Shown: piece by piece, positions 63,728 through 64,000 of the stretch
Layout: the number at the start of each line of letters is the position of its first letter
How positions within the stretch are numbered: position 1 is the stretch's first letter
Origin: Chitinophaga pinensis
GTDB lineage: Bacteria; Bacteroidota; Bacteroidia; Chitinophagales; Chitinophagaceae
Length of the DNA stretch: 64,000 nt
Assembly (NCBI GenBank): GCA_945862385.1
Contig: CAMAXV010000005.1
Location: forward strand, 62,001 to 126,000
Direction of reading: 5' to 3'
The notes under the pieces: model-generated
Databases searched by the model: none
Seen by the model: the letters and a program-made list of their open reading frames with translations, nothing else
Told to the model about the DNA's origin: nothing
Translations under genes and position numbers: made by a program

Positions 63728-64000
63728 TCAGATTTCTCTAGTTTCATATTCATAAACCTCCCTGGAAAATGCTTTTTCCATCTGGTTTCTGTCGAATGCT
63801 TTTTCCTGATTTGCCAGAAAAATTGTGGCAACACCATTGCCAATGAAGTTGGTAATAGCTCTTGCCTCAGACATGAACTTATCAACGCCCAGCAACAGGG
63901 CCAGTCCCTCAACCGGTATTACATGCACTGCTGAAAGCGTTGATGCCAGCACAATGAAACCACTCCCTGTAACACCAGCTGCCCCTTTTGATGTTACCAT
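63728..64000 (-). CDS. Dicarboxylate/amino acid:cation symporter (start outside window)
   Basis: 90 C-terminal residues. [18 protein letters not shown] and [29 protein letters not shown] are the conserved re-entrant loop and helix 8 of the DAACS (GltP/DctA) family. The Met at 64000 is internal, so the gene extends past the window. It ends one base after the ykuK-like stop. Confidence 0.9.
   Translation of the reverse strand: MVTSKGAAGVTGSGFIVLASTLSAVHVIPVEGLALLLGVDKFMSEARAITNFIGNGVATIFLANQEKAFDRNQMEKAFSREVYEYETREI

Overview
The window is a piece of a Bacteroidota chromosome, most likely from the family Chitinophagaceae. Pointers are a SusC/SusD pair, a GldA-type ABC ATPase, the long (667 aa) IspG, DUF4382 and PmoA-like secreted proteins, and several promoters of the Bacteroidota form TAnnTTTG with no clear Shine-Dalgarno sites. 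Genes lie on both strands in short operons separated by hairpin terminators. No phage, insertion sequence or CRISPR array was found.

Layout. 1-5142: end of a TetA-like MFS exporter, RRM RNA-binding protein, AhpD-like protein, KorB, YciO-type protein, RNase HII, haem A synthase. 5143-11515: FabH, TypA/BipA with a small Cys-containing membrane protein, a lipoprotein with a class D beta-lactamase fold but no catalytic residues, and IspG. 11516-15180: an AT-rich accessory patch with a beta-propeller protein, a VOC protein, an AAA/DUF4143 ATPase and at least two broken genes. 15199-20271: glycosyltransferase, glycine C-acetyltransferase, and an ECF sigma / anti-sigma / outer-membrane protein module. 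20309-27480: ATP-grasp, flippase and acetyl-CoA synthetase in one operon, divergent from an MHS transporter, a small membrane partner and GldA. 27523-33637: enolase, then glycerate kinase, a GntP-type permease and a secreted alpha-galactosidase-like protein. 33721: a cloverleaf tRNA resembling tRNA-Cys but with anticodon ACA and C33. 33936-40973: sulfatase, DUF4382 lipoprotein, AlkD-like protein, class V aminotransferase, YceI with a haem-b-like membrane partner, a lone CBM48 protein and CorA. 41088-46887: leuC-leuD-leuA/cimA-leuB followed by a PmoA-like protein. 46898-62051: a sucrose locus (MFS permease, fructokinase, amylosucrase), an M14 peptidase, SusC/SusD, a cytochrome c-fused sugar dehydrogenase and a Tat-exported sugar isomerase-like protein. 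The end holds TcdA, a YkuK-like protein and the tail of a dicarboxylate symporter.

The genes suggest a free-living carbohydrate-degrading heterotroph. Imported sucrose would be split by amylosucrase into fructose, phosphorylated by the adjacent kinase, and a glucan store. Two LacI-type palindromes, one in the divergent M14/susC promoter region and one upstream of the sucrose permease, suggest a common regulator encoded elsewhere. Released glycerate could enter glycolysis through glycerate kinase and enolase.

The most unusual signals are the altered tRNA, the dead beta-lactamase-fold lipoprotein, four families of short intergenic repeats (GTTGAGA, ATTCCACTATT, GGCACGA and a GACGGGGTGGT-ended element), single stop codons breaking otherwise readable genes in the AT-rich patch, and the glycerate module.
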